A stretch of 39,314 nucleotides of DNA from Clostridia bacterium (GTDB lineage Bacteria > Bacillota > Clostridia > Christensenellales > Borkfalkiaceae), in contig JAGHJD010000036.1 of NCBI GenBank assembly GCA_017886895.1, positions 1 to 39,314 on the forward strand, written 5' to 3'. Under the pieces are notes generated by a model. The model made no database searches. It had not been told where the DNA came from and was given only the letters and a program-made list of their open reading frames with translations. The number at the start of each line of letters is the position of its first letter. Position 1 is the stretch's first letter. The position numbers and the translations under genes are program-made. Shown in pieces: positions 8,271 through 16,614 of this stretch.

Positions 8271-8720
8271 TTACAAATAAAATACGGGTTTCTTTTGCCG
8301 TTCGGCATACCGCACCGTATAATACGTCCCGCCCTTTTTGCTCCCTTCGCGCAGGTACGCGAAGAGCAGGTCGCAGCGGTCCACCATATAGCGGTTGCGT
8401 TCGAACATGCAGCCCGTTTCATACCGTTCATGCAGCACGACGCGCTCGTCGCAACTGCCGAGCAGCGCGTCGTACCGCCGCTTTGCGGCAGGGGGGAACG
8501 CTCCGCTCTGGTCGGCGCAGGGGATGCAGGCGACGAGCCGCAGGGGAACGCTCTTCTTTCTTTCCGCAAGCAGCTCCCCGCAGAGCAGGTCGAACCCCAG
8601 CGCCATGCCGCACAAAAAGGTATCCGCCCCCCGCGCGAGCAGAAAATCCAGTTTCTCTTCCAGCACCGCTCTACGGAACTCTTTCCCGAGCACGCGGTGC
8701 CCCGTCACCGCACAGATCAT
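8271..8720 (-). CDS. SLOG-superfamily (YpsA-like) protein
   Basis: 149 residues with the N-terminal TGHR motif and Rossmann-like GADTFLCGMALGFDLLCGE followed by IPCADQ, as in YpsA/DUF1273 members of the SLOG nucleotide-binding superfamily. Its ATG overlaps the rsmG stop by four bases, indicating coupled translation. YpsA proteins are linked to cell-division or nucleotide-sensing roles in Firmicutes; the specific role here is unknown. Confidence 0.8.
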   Translation of the reverse strand: MICAVTGHRVLGKEFRRAVLEEKLDFLLARGADTFLCGMALGFDLLCGELLAERKKSVPLRLVACIPCADQSGAFPPAAKRRYDALLGSCDERVVLHERYETGCMFERNRYMVDRCDLLFAYLREGSKKGGTYYTVRYAERQKKPVFYL

Positions 8721-9424
8721 TTGCCTTTTTTCTCTCTCACGCCGAGCGGCGCGCTCCGCTCCTTTCCCCGCCCGCGCGGGTACGCCGCGGGCGTATTCCG
8801 TACCTTTTCCGCAACGATCAGCGTTCTTTCGTCACTCTCTCCCTCCAGAAAAAACCGCTCCGCAGTCCGCAGCTCCAATCCGAGCGTGCGGAATGCCGCT
8901 TCCGCTTCCGCAAGCTCTTCCTCCGCCTTTCCCTTATACGCCGCGAACGCACCCCCGACGCGCACAAGGGGCGCGCAATATTCGGAGAGGGTGGCAAGCC
9001 GCGCGACGGCGCGCGCCGTACATACGTCGAACCTCTCGCGGAACGCGGGGTCTCTCCCCGCCTCCTCCGCGCGCAGGGCGTGCACGCGCGCATGCAGCCC
9101 GAGTTTATCCACAACTTCACACAGAAACGCGCACTTTTTCTGCGAACTTTCAAACAGATCGAAGGTAAGATCGCCCCGCACGATGAGGAGGGGCACGGAC
9201 GGAAACCCGCCGCCCGACCCCACTTCCGCGCAGCGCGCGCCCGCGGGAAAGTATCTTTCCCCCGTAAGACTGTCAAAAAAATGCTTTTTTTCGCACTCTT
9301 CCCTGTCCGTTATGCGCGTCAGATTGAATTTTTTATTGTAAAAGGAGAGCAGATCGTAGAATGCGGCAAACTTTTCGCCCGTCTCGCCTCTCTTTATCCT
9401 CTCCCATGCCTGCTCTGCGTCCAT
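8717..9424 (-). CDS. rsmG: 16S rRNA (guanine527-N7)-methyltransferase
   Basis: 235 residues. RsmG (GidB) uses S-adenosylmethionine to methylate G527 of 16S rRNA. Diagnostic motifs are FNLTRITD, the SAM-binding AEVGSGGGFPSVPL, LFESSQKKCAFL and CTARAVARLATLSEY. It is often close to the replication origin, as here. The start codon lies only six bases after a TATAAT (9431-9436, minus strand), so its transcript may be nearly leaderless; AAGG is the only ribosome-site-like bases and is very close. It leads a three-gene operon. Confidence 0.95.
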   Translation of the reverse strand: MDAEQAWERIKRGETGEKFAAFYDLLSFYNKKFNLTRITDREECEKKHFFDSLTGERYFPAGARCAEVGSGGGFPSVPLLIVRGDLTFDLFESSQKKCAFLCEVVDKLGLHARVHALRAEEAGRDPAFRERFDVCTARAVARLATLSEYCAPLVRVGGAFAAYKGKAEEELAEAEAAFRTLGLELRTAERFFLEGESDERTLIVAEKVRNTPAAYPRGRGKERSAPLGVREKKGK

Positions 9425-9829
9425 AGCCTTATTATATCATATTTTCTTCCGTTGCGCTACTTTTTCACAGCGGTTGCGCACAATGTTCTCCGCTGTGGAA
9501 AAACCCTGTGCTTTTGTATTTTTCTTTCTTCTCCTCATGTTTTTTCCTCCGTCTTTCTCTTCGGGGACGTAAAAAAGTATCCTCTTTCTTTCCACAAATC
9601 CCCGCGCGGCGCACATCTTCTTCCACAGAAACCTGTCGAAAAGGCGCGCCTTTTTTTCTTGCATTCTCCGCCCTTTTTTCTTGCCTTTTGCCCCTTTTTT
9701 TACTATAATAGAGAAGGTATTTTCGCCGGCGGAAACCTTTTGTTCACAATTCCACCGCGCTTATTATTATATTTACCATTTAAAAAAGAAATTTTAATAC
9801 AATCTATTGCAGGCAAGGAGGAAAATCCC
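9425..9829. other. Candidate replication origin between rsmG and dnaN
   Basis: Transcription diverges from this gap. It carries DnaA-box-like sequences: TGTGGAAAA at 9494-9502 (one mismatch to TTATCCACA on the minus strand), and weaker CTTTCCACA at 9588-9596, TCTTCCACA at 9619-9627 and TTTTTCACA at 9461-9469. An exact TTATCCACA lies at 9105-9113 inside rsmG. An AT-rich segment, a possible unwinding element, lies at 9757-9815 beside dnaN. Boxes are imperfect and dnaA is absent, so this is an informed inference. Confidence 0.55.
9681..9709 (+). promoter_or_regulatory. Promoter of dnaN
   Basis: -35 TTGCCT (9681-9686), 17-bp spacer, -10 TATAAT (9704-9709). It implies a 5' leader of about 115 bases before dnaN. 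Confidence 0.65.
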
Positions 9830-10927
9830 ATGAAATCGGTATGCGAAGGCGTAGAACTTTCGGACGCGGTAGGAAAAGTCGTCAAAGCGTGCAGCGTCCG
9901 CACGACCAATCCGCTTTTGGAGTGCATCAAGATCACCGCCGAAAACGACGGTCTCATTCTGCTTGCCACTGACGGCGAGCTCTCCATTCAGAAGAAGATC
10001 AAAGCCGAAGTGCTGGAAGAGGGGAGCGTCTGCGTCCCCGGGAAATATTTTGCCGAGTTTATAAAGAGGCTGGAGCGCGAGCAGATCTCCCTCTCCACGG
10101 AGGGGGAGCGGCTGGATATACGCTATGCGGATTCGGAGAGTTCTCTGCAGACGCTGTCCGCCGAAGATTTCCCGCGCGTGGACGCGGTCGTGGAGGAAAA
10201 GCGCATCGCCCTCTCCGCGAAGAATCTGAAAGAGCTCATCGCAAAGACCGTCTTCTGCTGCGCGCAGGACGATTCCCGCCCCGTTTTAAAGGGCTGCCTC
10301 ATCCAGGCGGAAGAGGGGATGATCTGCTTTACCGCGCTGGACGGGTACAGAATGGCGGTGTGCAGGAAAAATCTCGACGAGATACGCGGGGAGATCAAAA
10401 TCGTCTGCCCCGGCAGGGCGCTCAACGAGATCGCGCGCATGATCGGCGGAGACGAGGAGACGATCGAGATCTTCGTGCAGAACAACGCGCTGCGCGTCAG
10501 CATCGAAAACACGGTGCTCACCGCCCGCCTGTATGAAGGGGAGTTCGTCAACGTGTCGAACATCATTCCCCGCGAATTTACGAGCGAAGTGGTCGCCGAC
10601 AGGGCGGCGCTTGCCGAGAGCGTGGAGCGCGCCGCAGTGCTTGCGCGCACGGATAAGAGCAGCATCGTGCTCTTCGATATCCGCGAGGACAGGATGAACG
10701 TGACCTCCAACACGTCTGTGGGAAGGGTGGACGAGTCCGTGAAGATCCTTCTGGAGGGGAAGGACGTCGTCATCGCGCTGAACAGCAAATACATGAGCGA
10801 GTGTCTCTCCGCCGTGACGGACGAAAAACTGCGCATCGGGCTGAACGGCTCCGTTTCGCCCTGCGTGATCACGCCCGTTACGGGAGAAGAATTTCTTTAT
10901 CTCGTCCTGCCCGTGCGGCAGTCGTAA
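9830..10927 (+). CDS. dnaN: DNA polymerase III sliding clamp (beta subunit)
   Basis: 365 residues, the usual beta-clamp length. The ring-shaped dimer tethers the replicative polymerase to DNA. Three repeated clamp domains are seen. Family signatures include TTNPLLECIKITAENDGL near the start, DDSRPVLKGCLIQ mid-protein, FTALDGYRMAVCR, and the C-terminal VITPVTGEEFLYLVLPVR, typical of the clamp end. The start is fixed by AAGGAGG nine bases upstream. Unusually, the next gene is rpmH and no dnaA precedes it. Confidence 0.96.
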   Translation: MKSVCEGVELSDAVGKVVKACSVRTTNPLLECIKITAENDGLILLATDGELSIQKKIKAEVLEEGSVCVPGKYFAEFIKRLEREQISLSTEGERLDIRYADSESSLQTLSAEDFPRVDAVVEEKRIALSAKNLKELIAKTVFCCAQDDSRPVLKGCLIQAEEGMICFTALDGYRMAVCRKNLDEIRGEIKIVCPGRALNEIARMIGGDEETIEIFVQNNALRVSIENTVLTARLYEGEFVNVSNIIPREFTSEVVADRAALAESVERAAVLARTDKSSIVLFDIREDRMNVTSNTSVGRVDESVKILLEGKDVVIALNSKYMSECLSAVTDEKLRIGLNGSVSPCVITPVTGEEFLYLVLPVRQS

Positions 10928-10936
10928 GGGGAAGAG

Positions 10937-10969
10937 GCGCAAAATCGGGAAAAAACCCGCCGTTTGCGC
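10937..10969 (+). terminator. Weak nested hairpin between dnaN and rpmH
   Basis: GCGCAAA pairs with TTTGCGC, and CGGG pairs with CCCG inside it. There is no T-run, so it may only partly terminate dnaN transcripts. Confidence 0.35.
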
Positions 10970-10979
10970 GAAAAATCGA

Positions 10980-11009
10980 TTGACAGAGCGCGCGCAAGTC
11001 CTGTATAAT
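10980..11009 (+). promoter_or_regulatory. Strong sigma-A promoter for the rpmH-rnpA-yidD-yidC-jag operon
   Basis: Consensus -35 TTGACA (10980-10985), 18-bp spacer and consensus -10 TATAAT (11004-11009), 47 bp before rpmH. Confidence 0.9.
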
Positions 11010-11056
11010 GACAGAGATTCGCTATAAATAAAATCAAAAACAGCAGGAGTAAAAAA

Positions 11057-11191
11057 ATGAAGAGGACATATCAGCCCAAAAAGAGGCAGAGGAGCAAAGT
11101 ACACGGGTTCAGAAAGCGCATGAAGACGCAGGGCGGGAGAAAGACGCTCAAACGCAGGCGCGCGAAGGGCAGGAAAAAACTCTCCGCGTAA
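11057..11191 (+). CDS. rpmH: 50S ribosomal protein L34
   Basis: 44 residues, the standard L34 length. It starts [20 protein letters not shown] and ends in a run of basic residues, as in all L34 proteins. AGGAG lies upstream. First gene of the operon with rnpA, the conserved Firmicute order. Confidence 0.97.
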   Translation: MKRTYQPKKRQRSKVHGFRKRMKTQGGRKTLKRRRAKGRKKLSA

Positions 11192-11215
11192 ACGGTTGCG
11201 TGAAAAAGGTGCGCG

Positions 11216-11554
11216 GTGTATACGAGAATAAAAAAGAACAATGACTTCAAAAAGTTGTTTTCAAGGGGAAAAAAGTTTTTTTCCCCTGCTTTAATTATTC
11301 TGTATCTCCCGTCGGACAGGCTCTCCATGGGGCTGTGCGTGAGCAAAAAGCACGGCAACAGCGTTCGGCGCAACCGCATAAAGAGGCTTTTGCGCGAAGC
11401 GTTCCGCAAAACCGCCAAAGAGTTTGGCGGCGTTAAGGCGGCAGTGCTCCTTCTGCCCAAACAGGCGGAAGACTATTCGTTTGCCCGCTTTGAAAGAGAG
11501 ATCCGCGCATTTTTCGCAAAACTTGCCGAGGGAAAGAAATGCGCGGGAAAATGA
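11216..11554 (+). CDS. rnpA: Ribonuclease P protein component
   Basis: 112 residues. It binds RNase P RNA and helps process the 5' ends of tRNA precursors. The signature [19 protein letters not shown] contains the conserved RNR RNA-binding helix, preceded by the typical N-terminal [20 protein letters not shown] start at 11216 is chosen because AAGG lies just upstream. It overlaps yidD by 16 bases, implying coupled translation. Confidence 0.95.
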   Translation: MYTRIKKNNDFKKLFSRGKKFFSPALIILYLPSDRLSMGLCVSKKHGNSVRRNRIKRLLREAFRKTAKEFGGVKAAVLLLPKQAEDYSFARFEREIRAFFAKLAEGKKCAGK

Positions 11555-11829
11555 GGCGGCTGTGGAAGGCGCTGCGAAAGAGCGTGCTCTATCCGTTCGT
11601 CAAAGTTTTTCTGATGCACCTGATCGTCTTTTATCAGAAAAACTTCTCCAAGCAGACCTGCATGTTCCGCCCCACCTGTTCGCAGTATATGCTCGAAGCG
11701 ATCAACAATCACGGCGTTCTGATCGGCATTTTACTCGGAAGCTGGCGTATTTTACGCTGCAATCCCTTCACAAAAGGCGGCTACGACCCCGTACCCGAAA
11801 ATTATTTCAAGGTACGCTGGCTGTATTAG
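11539..11829 (+). CDS. yidD: Membrane protein insertion efficiency factor YidD
   Basis: 96 residues. A small membrane-associated protein that assists YidC-dependent insertion. It shows the invariant [32 protein letters not shown] pattern with conserved cysteines. Lies between rnpA and yidC as in most bacteria. Confidence 0.95.
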   Translation: MRGKMRRLWKALRKSVLYPFVKVFLMHLIVFYQKNFSKQTCMFRPTCSQYMLEAINNHGVLIGILLGSWRILRCNPFTKGGYDPVPENYFKVRWLY

Positions 11830-11862
11830 CCGCGGACCCATCCGCAAAAAGGGGACATTGAT

Positions 11863-13323
11863 TTGGATATAACGCTTTTGTCCGACGCGTTCGGCGTCTC
11901 GCTGGACTGGCTCGGCACGGTCATACAATGGCTGATCGGTATCGGCCCGATCGTCGGCGTCGGCATCATTCTGTTCACCGTCATCTTAAAGACGGTGCTT
12001 CTGCCGCTGGACGCCTTCTCCAAGATCAAGATGAGGAAAAACAACCTCAAGATGGAGAAGATGCGCCCGCAGCTCGAAAAGCTGCAGAAGCAGTACGCCA
12101 ACGACAAGCAGGCTTACAACGCCAAAATGATGGAGCTGTACAGGAAAAACGGCTACTCCATGCTCGGCCCCTGCCTGCCCATGATCGTCACGCTCGTCAT
12201 CTTTATTTTCGTGATGAGCGCCTTCTCCAGTTATTCGGGGTACATGAATCTGCACACGTATGAGCAGATGGCGGCGTCGTACAACAGCGCGATCGTCGCC
12301 TATGCCGCCGATACGGAGGGGGATCCCGATTCCGAAACGCTCAGCGCCTATGACGCCGATTCGCAGACGTACACCTACACCGCGTTTTACGACGATGCGT
12401 CCGCGCTTGTCAGCGTCACCGTGAACTATATCTACCGTTCGGAGGACGCGACCCTCGACGGCAGCGACCCTGCGGACGTCGCCGCCGTGCGCGAGGCGGT
12501 ACAGGCGGGCGGCTACTATTCGAAGACGAACCGCTATACCGTCAAAGCGGCGGACCTTATCGCCGCGGTCGAAGGCACGGACGAGGCATATGCCGCCCTG
12601 CGTGCCGCCGCCGAAGGCGTGAGCAGGGAAAGCAGTCTGGACGAAAACGGGAATCAGAGCGACAACGTCTATGCCCGTACGGTCATGCAGATGGTCGGCA
12701 GGGCAGCCGCGGCGGAGACCTATTACGACGTGCGCGACGCCTTCCTGTGGGTCGGCAACATCTGGGAGCCGGACGTCTCGTACGAGCATCCCGTCAGCAT
12801 GCCGGACAATATGTCCGATTACGAATACGAATACACTGAAGTGACCTATAATCTGTCCGAAGAAAAATCGGCTGCGAACGGGTACTTCATCTTCATTATT
12901 TTCTCGATCGGTTTCATGTTCCTCTCGCAGTTCATCCTCTCGCGCAGTCAGAAAGCGCAGAACGAACTGCAGACCGCGGACGGCAGGGGAAAGAAGACGC
13001 AGAAAATAATGATGATCGTCATGCCGGTCATCTACGGTATCTTCGCGTTCTTTTACAGCGCGGCGTTCACGATCTACATGATCACGAGCAGTATTTACAA
13101 CGTAGTGAGCACGCTCATCATCAATGCGATCATCGACAGGCGGTTCCGCAAGAAGGAAGAGCAGGAGATACAGGAAAAGTACAATAAACGCGTCCCGCAT
13201 GCGGCGGCAGCGGCGGCGGGGTCGAACAGGCAGAGCGTCAACAAACAGCTCAAAAACCAAAAGCTGCGCACGCTTGATAAGGAGAAACAGTCCGCAAAAG
13301 ACAAGCGGAACGGAGGAAAATAG
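11863..13323 (+). CDS. yidC: YidC/Oxa1 membrane insertase with a large inserted domain
   Basis: 486 residues, well above the roughly 260-290 of typical Gram-positive YidC. Helices lie at about 20-50, 101-123, 341-360 and 383-420. The basic cytoplasmic hairpin is at 52-98. The family signature AFLWVGNIWEPD is at 293-304. The residue usually Arg in helix 1 is Lys43 in TVILKTVLLPL. Residues about 133-290, between helix 1 and the signature, form an acidic, Tyr/Ala-rich insertion not seen in standard YidC. The C-terminus is basic. The start is TTG at 11863 with AAGGGG upstream, 33 bp after yidD. Confidence 0.92.
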   Translation: MDITLLSDAFGVSLDWLGTVIQWLIGIGPIVGVGIILFTVILKTVLLPLDAFSKIKMRKNNLKMEKMRPQLEKLQKQYANDKQAYNAKMMELYRKNGYSMLGPCLPMIVTLVIFIFVMSAFSSYSGYMNLHTYEQMAASYNSAIVAYAADTEGDPDSETLSAYDADSQTYTYTAFYDDASALVSVTVNYIYRSEDATLDGSDPADVAAVREAVQAGGYYSKTNRYTVKAADLIAAVEGTDEAYAALRAAAEGVSRESSLDENGNQSDNVYARTVMQMVGRAAAAETYYDVRDAFLWVGNIWEPDVSYEHPVSMPDNMSDYEYEYTEVTYNLSEEKSAANGYFIFIIFSIGFMFLSQFILSRSQKAQNELQTADGRGKKTQKIMMIVMPVIYGIFAFFYSAAFTIYMITSSIYNVVSTLIINAIIDRRFRKKEEQEIQEKYNKRVPHAAAAAAGSNRQSVNKQLKNQKLRTLDKEKQSAKDKRNGGK

Positions 13324-13326
13324 AGC

Positions 13327-14271
13327 ATGAAGGAATACGAATTCAGCGCAAAGACGGTGGAAGAGGCGATCGAAGAGGGTCTTGCCGCACTCAATCTTAC
13401 GCGCGAGCAGGCGGAGATCGCCGTGCTGGAAGAGGGAAAGAAAGGGGGGCTGTTCTCCAAAGGCGTGAAGGCGCGCGTGAAGATCGGCAAAAAGATGAGC
13501 GACGGTGAGCGCGCCGTACAGTTTTTAGAAGGGCTGTTCCCGCTCATGAACGTCACGGCGACCGCCGAGGCGGAGGAAGGGGAACAGGTGCACATCAACA
13601 TCCTCACCCAGAACAGCTATGCGGTCATCGGGCACCGCGGCGAGATCCTCGACGCGATGCAGGTGCTTGCGGGCGCGGTCGCGAATATCGGCAGGGACGA
13701 GTACGAGCGCGTCGTGGTGGACTGTGAAGATTACCGCGCCAAGCGCGAACAGACGCTCCGCCGCCTTGCGGGGCGCATTGCGGAGAAGGCGGTGCGCACG
13801 GGCAGGAAGGTCTCGCTCGAACCGATGACGCCTTACGAGCGCCGCATCATTCATTCTGCTTTGGCGGACAACACCGAAGTCAAGACGACGAGCGAGGGCA
13901 AGGAGCCGATGCGCTATATCGTCGTCGTCCCCAACAACCTGCGCTACGACCGCGAGAGCCGCTACGGCGACAGGCGCGGCTATGACCGCAGGGGAGGCTA
14001 CGAGCGCCGCGGTTACGACCGGCGCGAGGGCGGATACAACAGGGAACGCCGTGAAGACGGATACAACGGCGAGCGCCGCGAGAACGGCTACGACCGCCGC
14101 GAAGGCGGGTACAACCGCGACCGCAGGAACGGTTATGACCGTGACCGCAGGGACAGCCGCACGAGTTCTCCCCGCCCCGCAAAGCGCACGCCGTACTTCG
14201 GCACCTACCTCGGCAACAGCGGCGCCGGGAAGAAGGAAGAGGAGACGCAGGCTCCCAAAGAGGAAGAATAA
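13327..14271 (+). CDS. jag: Jag/KhpB (EloR) RNA-binding protein with a Tyr-Arg-Gly-rich tail
   Basis: 314 residues; normal Jag proteins end near residue 205. Domains: Jag_N at 1-52 (KKGGLFSKG), a KH domain with IGHRGE near 101-106, and R3H with YERRIIHSAL at 170-179. KhpB binds RNA with KhpA and links RNA control to cell elongation. From about 207 to the end the protein is a low-complexity tail of repeated YDRR, GGYERR and GYNRE blocks with an acidic end, like the RGG tails of RNA helicases. It follows yidC by 3 bp. Confidence 0.93.
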   Translation: MKEYEFSAKTVEEAIEEGLAALNLTREQAEIAVLEEGKKGGLFSKGVKARVKIGKKMSDGERAVQFLEGLFPLMNVTATAEAEEGEQVHINILTQNSYAVIGHRGEILDAMQVLAGAVANIGRDEYERVVVDCEDYRAKREQTLRRLAGRIAEKAVRTGRKVSLEPMTPYERRIIHSALADNTEVKTTSEGKEPMRYIVVVPNNLRYDRESRYGDRRGYDRRGGYERRGYDRREGGYNRERREDGYNGERRENGYDRREGGYNRDRRNGYDRDRRDSRTSSPRPAKRTPYFGTYLGNSGAGKKEEETQAPKEEE

Positions 14272-14279
14272 AAGAGAGA

Positions 14280-14310
14280 CAGCCGGAACCGATGCGTTTC
14301 GGCTGTTTTA
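14280..14310 (+). terminator. Terminator of the rpmH-jag operon
   Basis: CAGCCGGAAC and the facing GTTTCGGCTG arm form a stem of about 10 bp with a wobble, followed by TTTTA, eight bases past the jag stop. The DNA from 14311 to 14510 has no recognisable feature. Confidence 0.75.
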
Positions 14311-14510
14311 GCAGAGCGGCGGGGCAGCGAAGGCAAAAACAGGAAAACGCAAGGCAGGCGCGTCAAAAGCAGACGAACGGCGGGCGGCTTTTGCTGAATA
14401 GATTTTGCAGGGCGAAGGCTGACGGCAGCGGGCGCGTTCCCGCGGGGCGGACCTTGCCGAAAATAAGGAAATGGGCAGCCGCGCAGATTTGCGCGGCGGA
14501 AGGAGCGGGT

Positions 14511-15704
14511 ATGCGGTTCGAGGGTGAAAAACGGGAACTTCTTGCAAACGGGGCGGAGATGCTCTCTTTCCGCACGCCCGCCCTGCACACGGTCTCCTTT
14601 ACCGTCGTCCTGCCCTTCGCGCCCGCAGAGCCCGCGGGGCTGTACCACTACATCGAGCACCTCTTTTTCGAGCGCGCGGGGGAGATGCGCGCCGAAGAGA
14701 TCAACGCCGCGATGACGAAGAACGGTTCGGAGATCCGCGGGTACACGACGCAGACGTACATGTGCTTTTCCTTCACTTGCCGCAGCGACGTGTTTCTGAG
14801 CCAGCTCGAACTGCTCTTTTCCATGCTTTCGCAGCGCGAATACGGGGAGGAGGAGCTTGAAAAAGTGCTCCCCGTCATCCGCAACGAACTGTTCGAGGAC
14901 AATTTTTACGACGTCCGCTCGGGCGACGTCATCCGCTCGCTGTGGTTCGACAGGCGGTACAACCAGTCTGTGCTCGGCGACATGCGCGACCTCGAAGAGG
15001 CGACGCTCGAAGATCTCGATTCCTGCCGCAGGATGCTGTTCAACACGGGCATGCGCCTCTTTCTGGCGGGCGCGTTCACGGATGCGGACACGGCGCGCGT
15101 GCGCGCGACGTTCGGCGCCCTGCCGCTGCAGCCCTTCACCGTCCCCCCCGAACAGGAGCGCGAACACGACGAGACGCCCGTCTCCCGCCGCGGCGGGGGG
15201 CGCGAGCTGCAGGCGCTCGTCACCTATCACGTCACGGATGCGGACAGGGAGCTGAAGATGGCGGTGCACTGGCTGCGCAGCGGGCTGTTCGACGGGCTGG
15301 ACGCGGCGTTTTTCTCCTTCTTCGGCGAATGGGGGTTCAAATTCTATTCGGTGGAGGCGGACTATGCCGTGCGCGGGCGCGAGCTCGTCTTTTCCTACCT
15401 CGCGTATATCAAAAAGAAGGAGAAGAGCCTGTACGAAGTGCTCGTCTCCCGCTTTGAAAGGGAGGGGGAAAAGGCGGATTTCGTCGGGCTCTCCCGCCCG
15501 TACCTGTACGACAATCTCGTGCTTTTGCCCGACAATCCCGAGCGGCTGTGCATGCACTACACCGACACCTGGGCGGACGTGGGCGAGACGGTCACGCTTG
15601 CGGAGGAGGAGGCGTTCTGCGCGGAGCTGACCAACGAGCGGCTGGCGGCGCTGTGGCGGCGGGTCACCTCCTCCCTTCGCCGTATCTTCTATATCGGCAA
15701 GTGA
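14511..15704 (+). CDS. M16 (insulinase/pitrilysin-family) zinc peptidase homologue
   Basis: 397 residues, similar in size to YmfF/YmfH-type Firmicute M16 proteins. The inverted zinc motif HYIEH is intact (His46, Glu49, His50) and a third ligand candidate, Glu126 in PVIRNELFED, lies 76 residues downstream. The second half is the degenerate M16 lobe. The ATG at 14511 has AAGGAG at good distance; the same frame is open upstream but has no ribosome site there. It heads a tight co-directional set with the ATP-grasp, tilS, hpt and queH genes. Confidence 0.88.
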   Translation: MRFEGEKRELLANGAEMLSFRTPALHTVSFTVVLPFAPAEPAGLYHYIEHLFFERAGEMRAEEINAAMTKNGSEIRGYTTQTYMCFSFTCRSDVFLSQLELLFSMLSQREYGEEELEKVLPVIRNELFEDNFYDVRSGDVIRSLWFDRRYNQSVLGDMRDLEEATLEDLDSCRRMLFNTGMRLFLAGAFTDADTARVRATFGALPLQPFTVPPEQEREHDETPVSRRGGGRELQALVTYHVTDADRELKMAVHWLRSGLFDGLDAAFFSFFGEWGFKFYSVEADYAVRGRELVFSYLAYIKKKEKSLYEVLVSRFEREGEKADFVGLSRPYLYDNLVLLPDNPERLCMHYTDTWADVGETVTLAEEEAFCAELTNERLAALWRRVTSSLRRIFYIGK

Positions 15705-15712
15705 GGTCGGCA

Positions 15713-16594
15713 ATGCCAAAGGGAGTCATTTTCGTCAACGCATACTATCACACGCCCGCGATCGGCTATCAGCCCGCGCGCCTGCGCGAGGAGCTTTCCC
15801 GCCTCGGCGCGGAGGCGGAGATCCTGCCGACGGACACATTTCCCGCGCGCATAGAGGGGAACAGGGCGCAAATTTCTTTGGACGGGTACGATTTCTGCGT
15901 GTTCCTGGATAAGGACCGCTATATCCTGCGCGCGATCGAACAGACGGGTATGCCCGTGTTCAACGGGTACAGGACGGTCTCCCTCTGCGACGACAAGATG
16001 CTCGGCGCGCTCGCGCTCGCGGAGGCGGGCGTGCCGCAGCCGAAAACGCTCCCCGGGCCGCTGTGCTACCGCCCCGAGGCGGCGCTCGGCAAAGAGACAT
16101 ACGCGCGCGCGGCGGCGTATCTCGGCGAGCCGCTCATCGTAAAGGAGAACAACAGCTCGCTCGGCGCGGGCGTGCACCTCGTTGCGGGCGAGGAGGAATT
16201 TGCCGCGCTCTGGGAGCGCATCAAGCTGCGCTCCTGGCTCATGCAGGAGTATATCGCGGAGAGCCGCGGGCGGGACGTGCGCGTCATCGTCATCGGCGGC
16301 AGGGCGATCGGCGCGATGCAGCGCACCTCTGCGGGGGATTTCCGCTCCAACGTCGCCGCGGGCGGCAGCGCCGCGGCATTCCCGCTCGGCGAAGAGCTCC
16401 GCGCCGTCGCGGAGGGCGCGGCAAGGGCGGTCGGCGCGCACTTTTGCGGTGTGGACGTGCTGTTCGGGAAGAACGGCTACCTCGTCTGCGAGGTCAATGC
16501 CAACGCCTTTTTCGGCGCGTTTGAAAGCGCCACGGGCATCAACGTGGCGCGCGCGTACGCGGAGCACATTCTCGCCGCCCTGCGCGGCGCATGA
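15713..16594 (+). CDS. RimK-like ATP-grasp ligase
   Basis: 293 residues. ATP-grasp enzymes join a carboxylate to an amine through an acyl phosphate. Recognisable parts are a pre-ATP-grasp N-domain (1-95), IVKENNSSLGAG (phosphate-binding loop), MQEYIAESRGRDVRVIVIG, RSNVAAGG and the metal site CEVNANAFFGAFE. This layout matches RimK-type alpha-L-glutamate ligases; the real substrate is unknown. It starts nine bases after the M16 gene and is probably co-transcribed with it. Confidence 0.85.
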   Translation: MPKGVIFVNAYYHTPAIGYQPARLREELSRLGAEAEILPTDTFPARIEGNRAQISLDGYDFCVFLDKDRYILRAIEQTGMPVFNGYRTVSLCDDKMLGALALAEAGVPQPKTLPGPLCYRPEAALGKETYARAAAYLGEPLIVKENNSSLGAGVHLVAGEEEFAALWERIKLRSWLMQEYIAESRGRDVRVIVIGGRAIGAMQRTSAGDFRSNVAAGGSAAAFPLGEELRAVAEGAARAVGAHFCGVDVLFGKNGYLVCEVNANAFFGAFESATGINVARAYAEHILAALRGA

Positions 16595-16614
16595 ACGAGA
16601 AGGGGGGGGAGAGC

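Noticed and set aside
9105..9113. Exact DnaA box TTATCCACA
   Set aside because: It lies inside rsmG and encodes part of VVDKL, so it may be a coincidence; used only as supporting evidence for the origin.
8123..9829. Long in-frame extension upstream of dnaN
   Set aside because: It crosses rsmG on the other strand and the dnaN promoter; the ATG at 9830 has a proper ribosome site and gives the standard clamp length.
14292..14510. N-terminal extension of the M16 peptidase
   Set aside because: The extension overlaps the jag terminator, lacks a ribosome site and is Arg/Gln-rich; the ATG at 14511 has AAGGAG.
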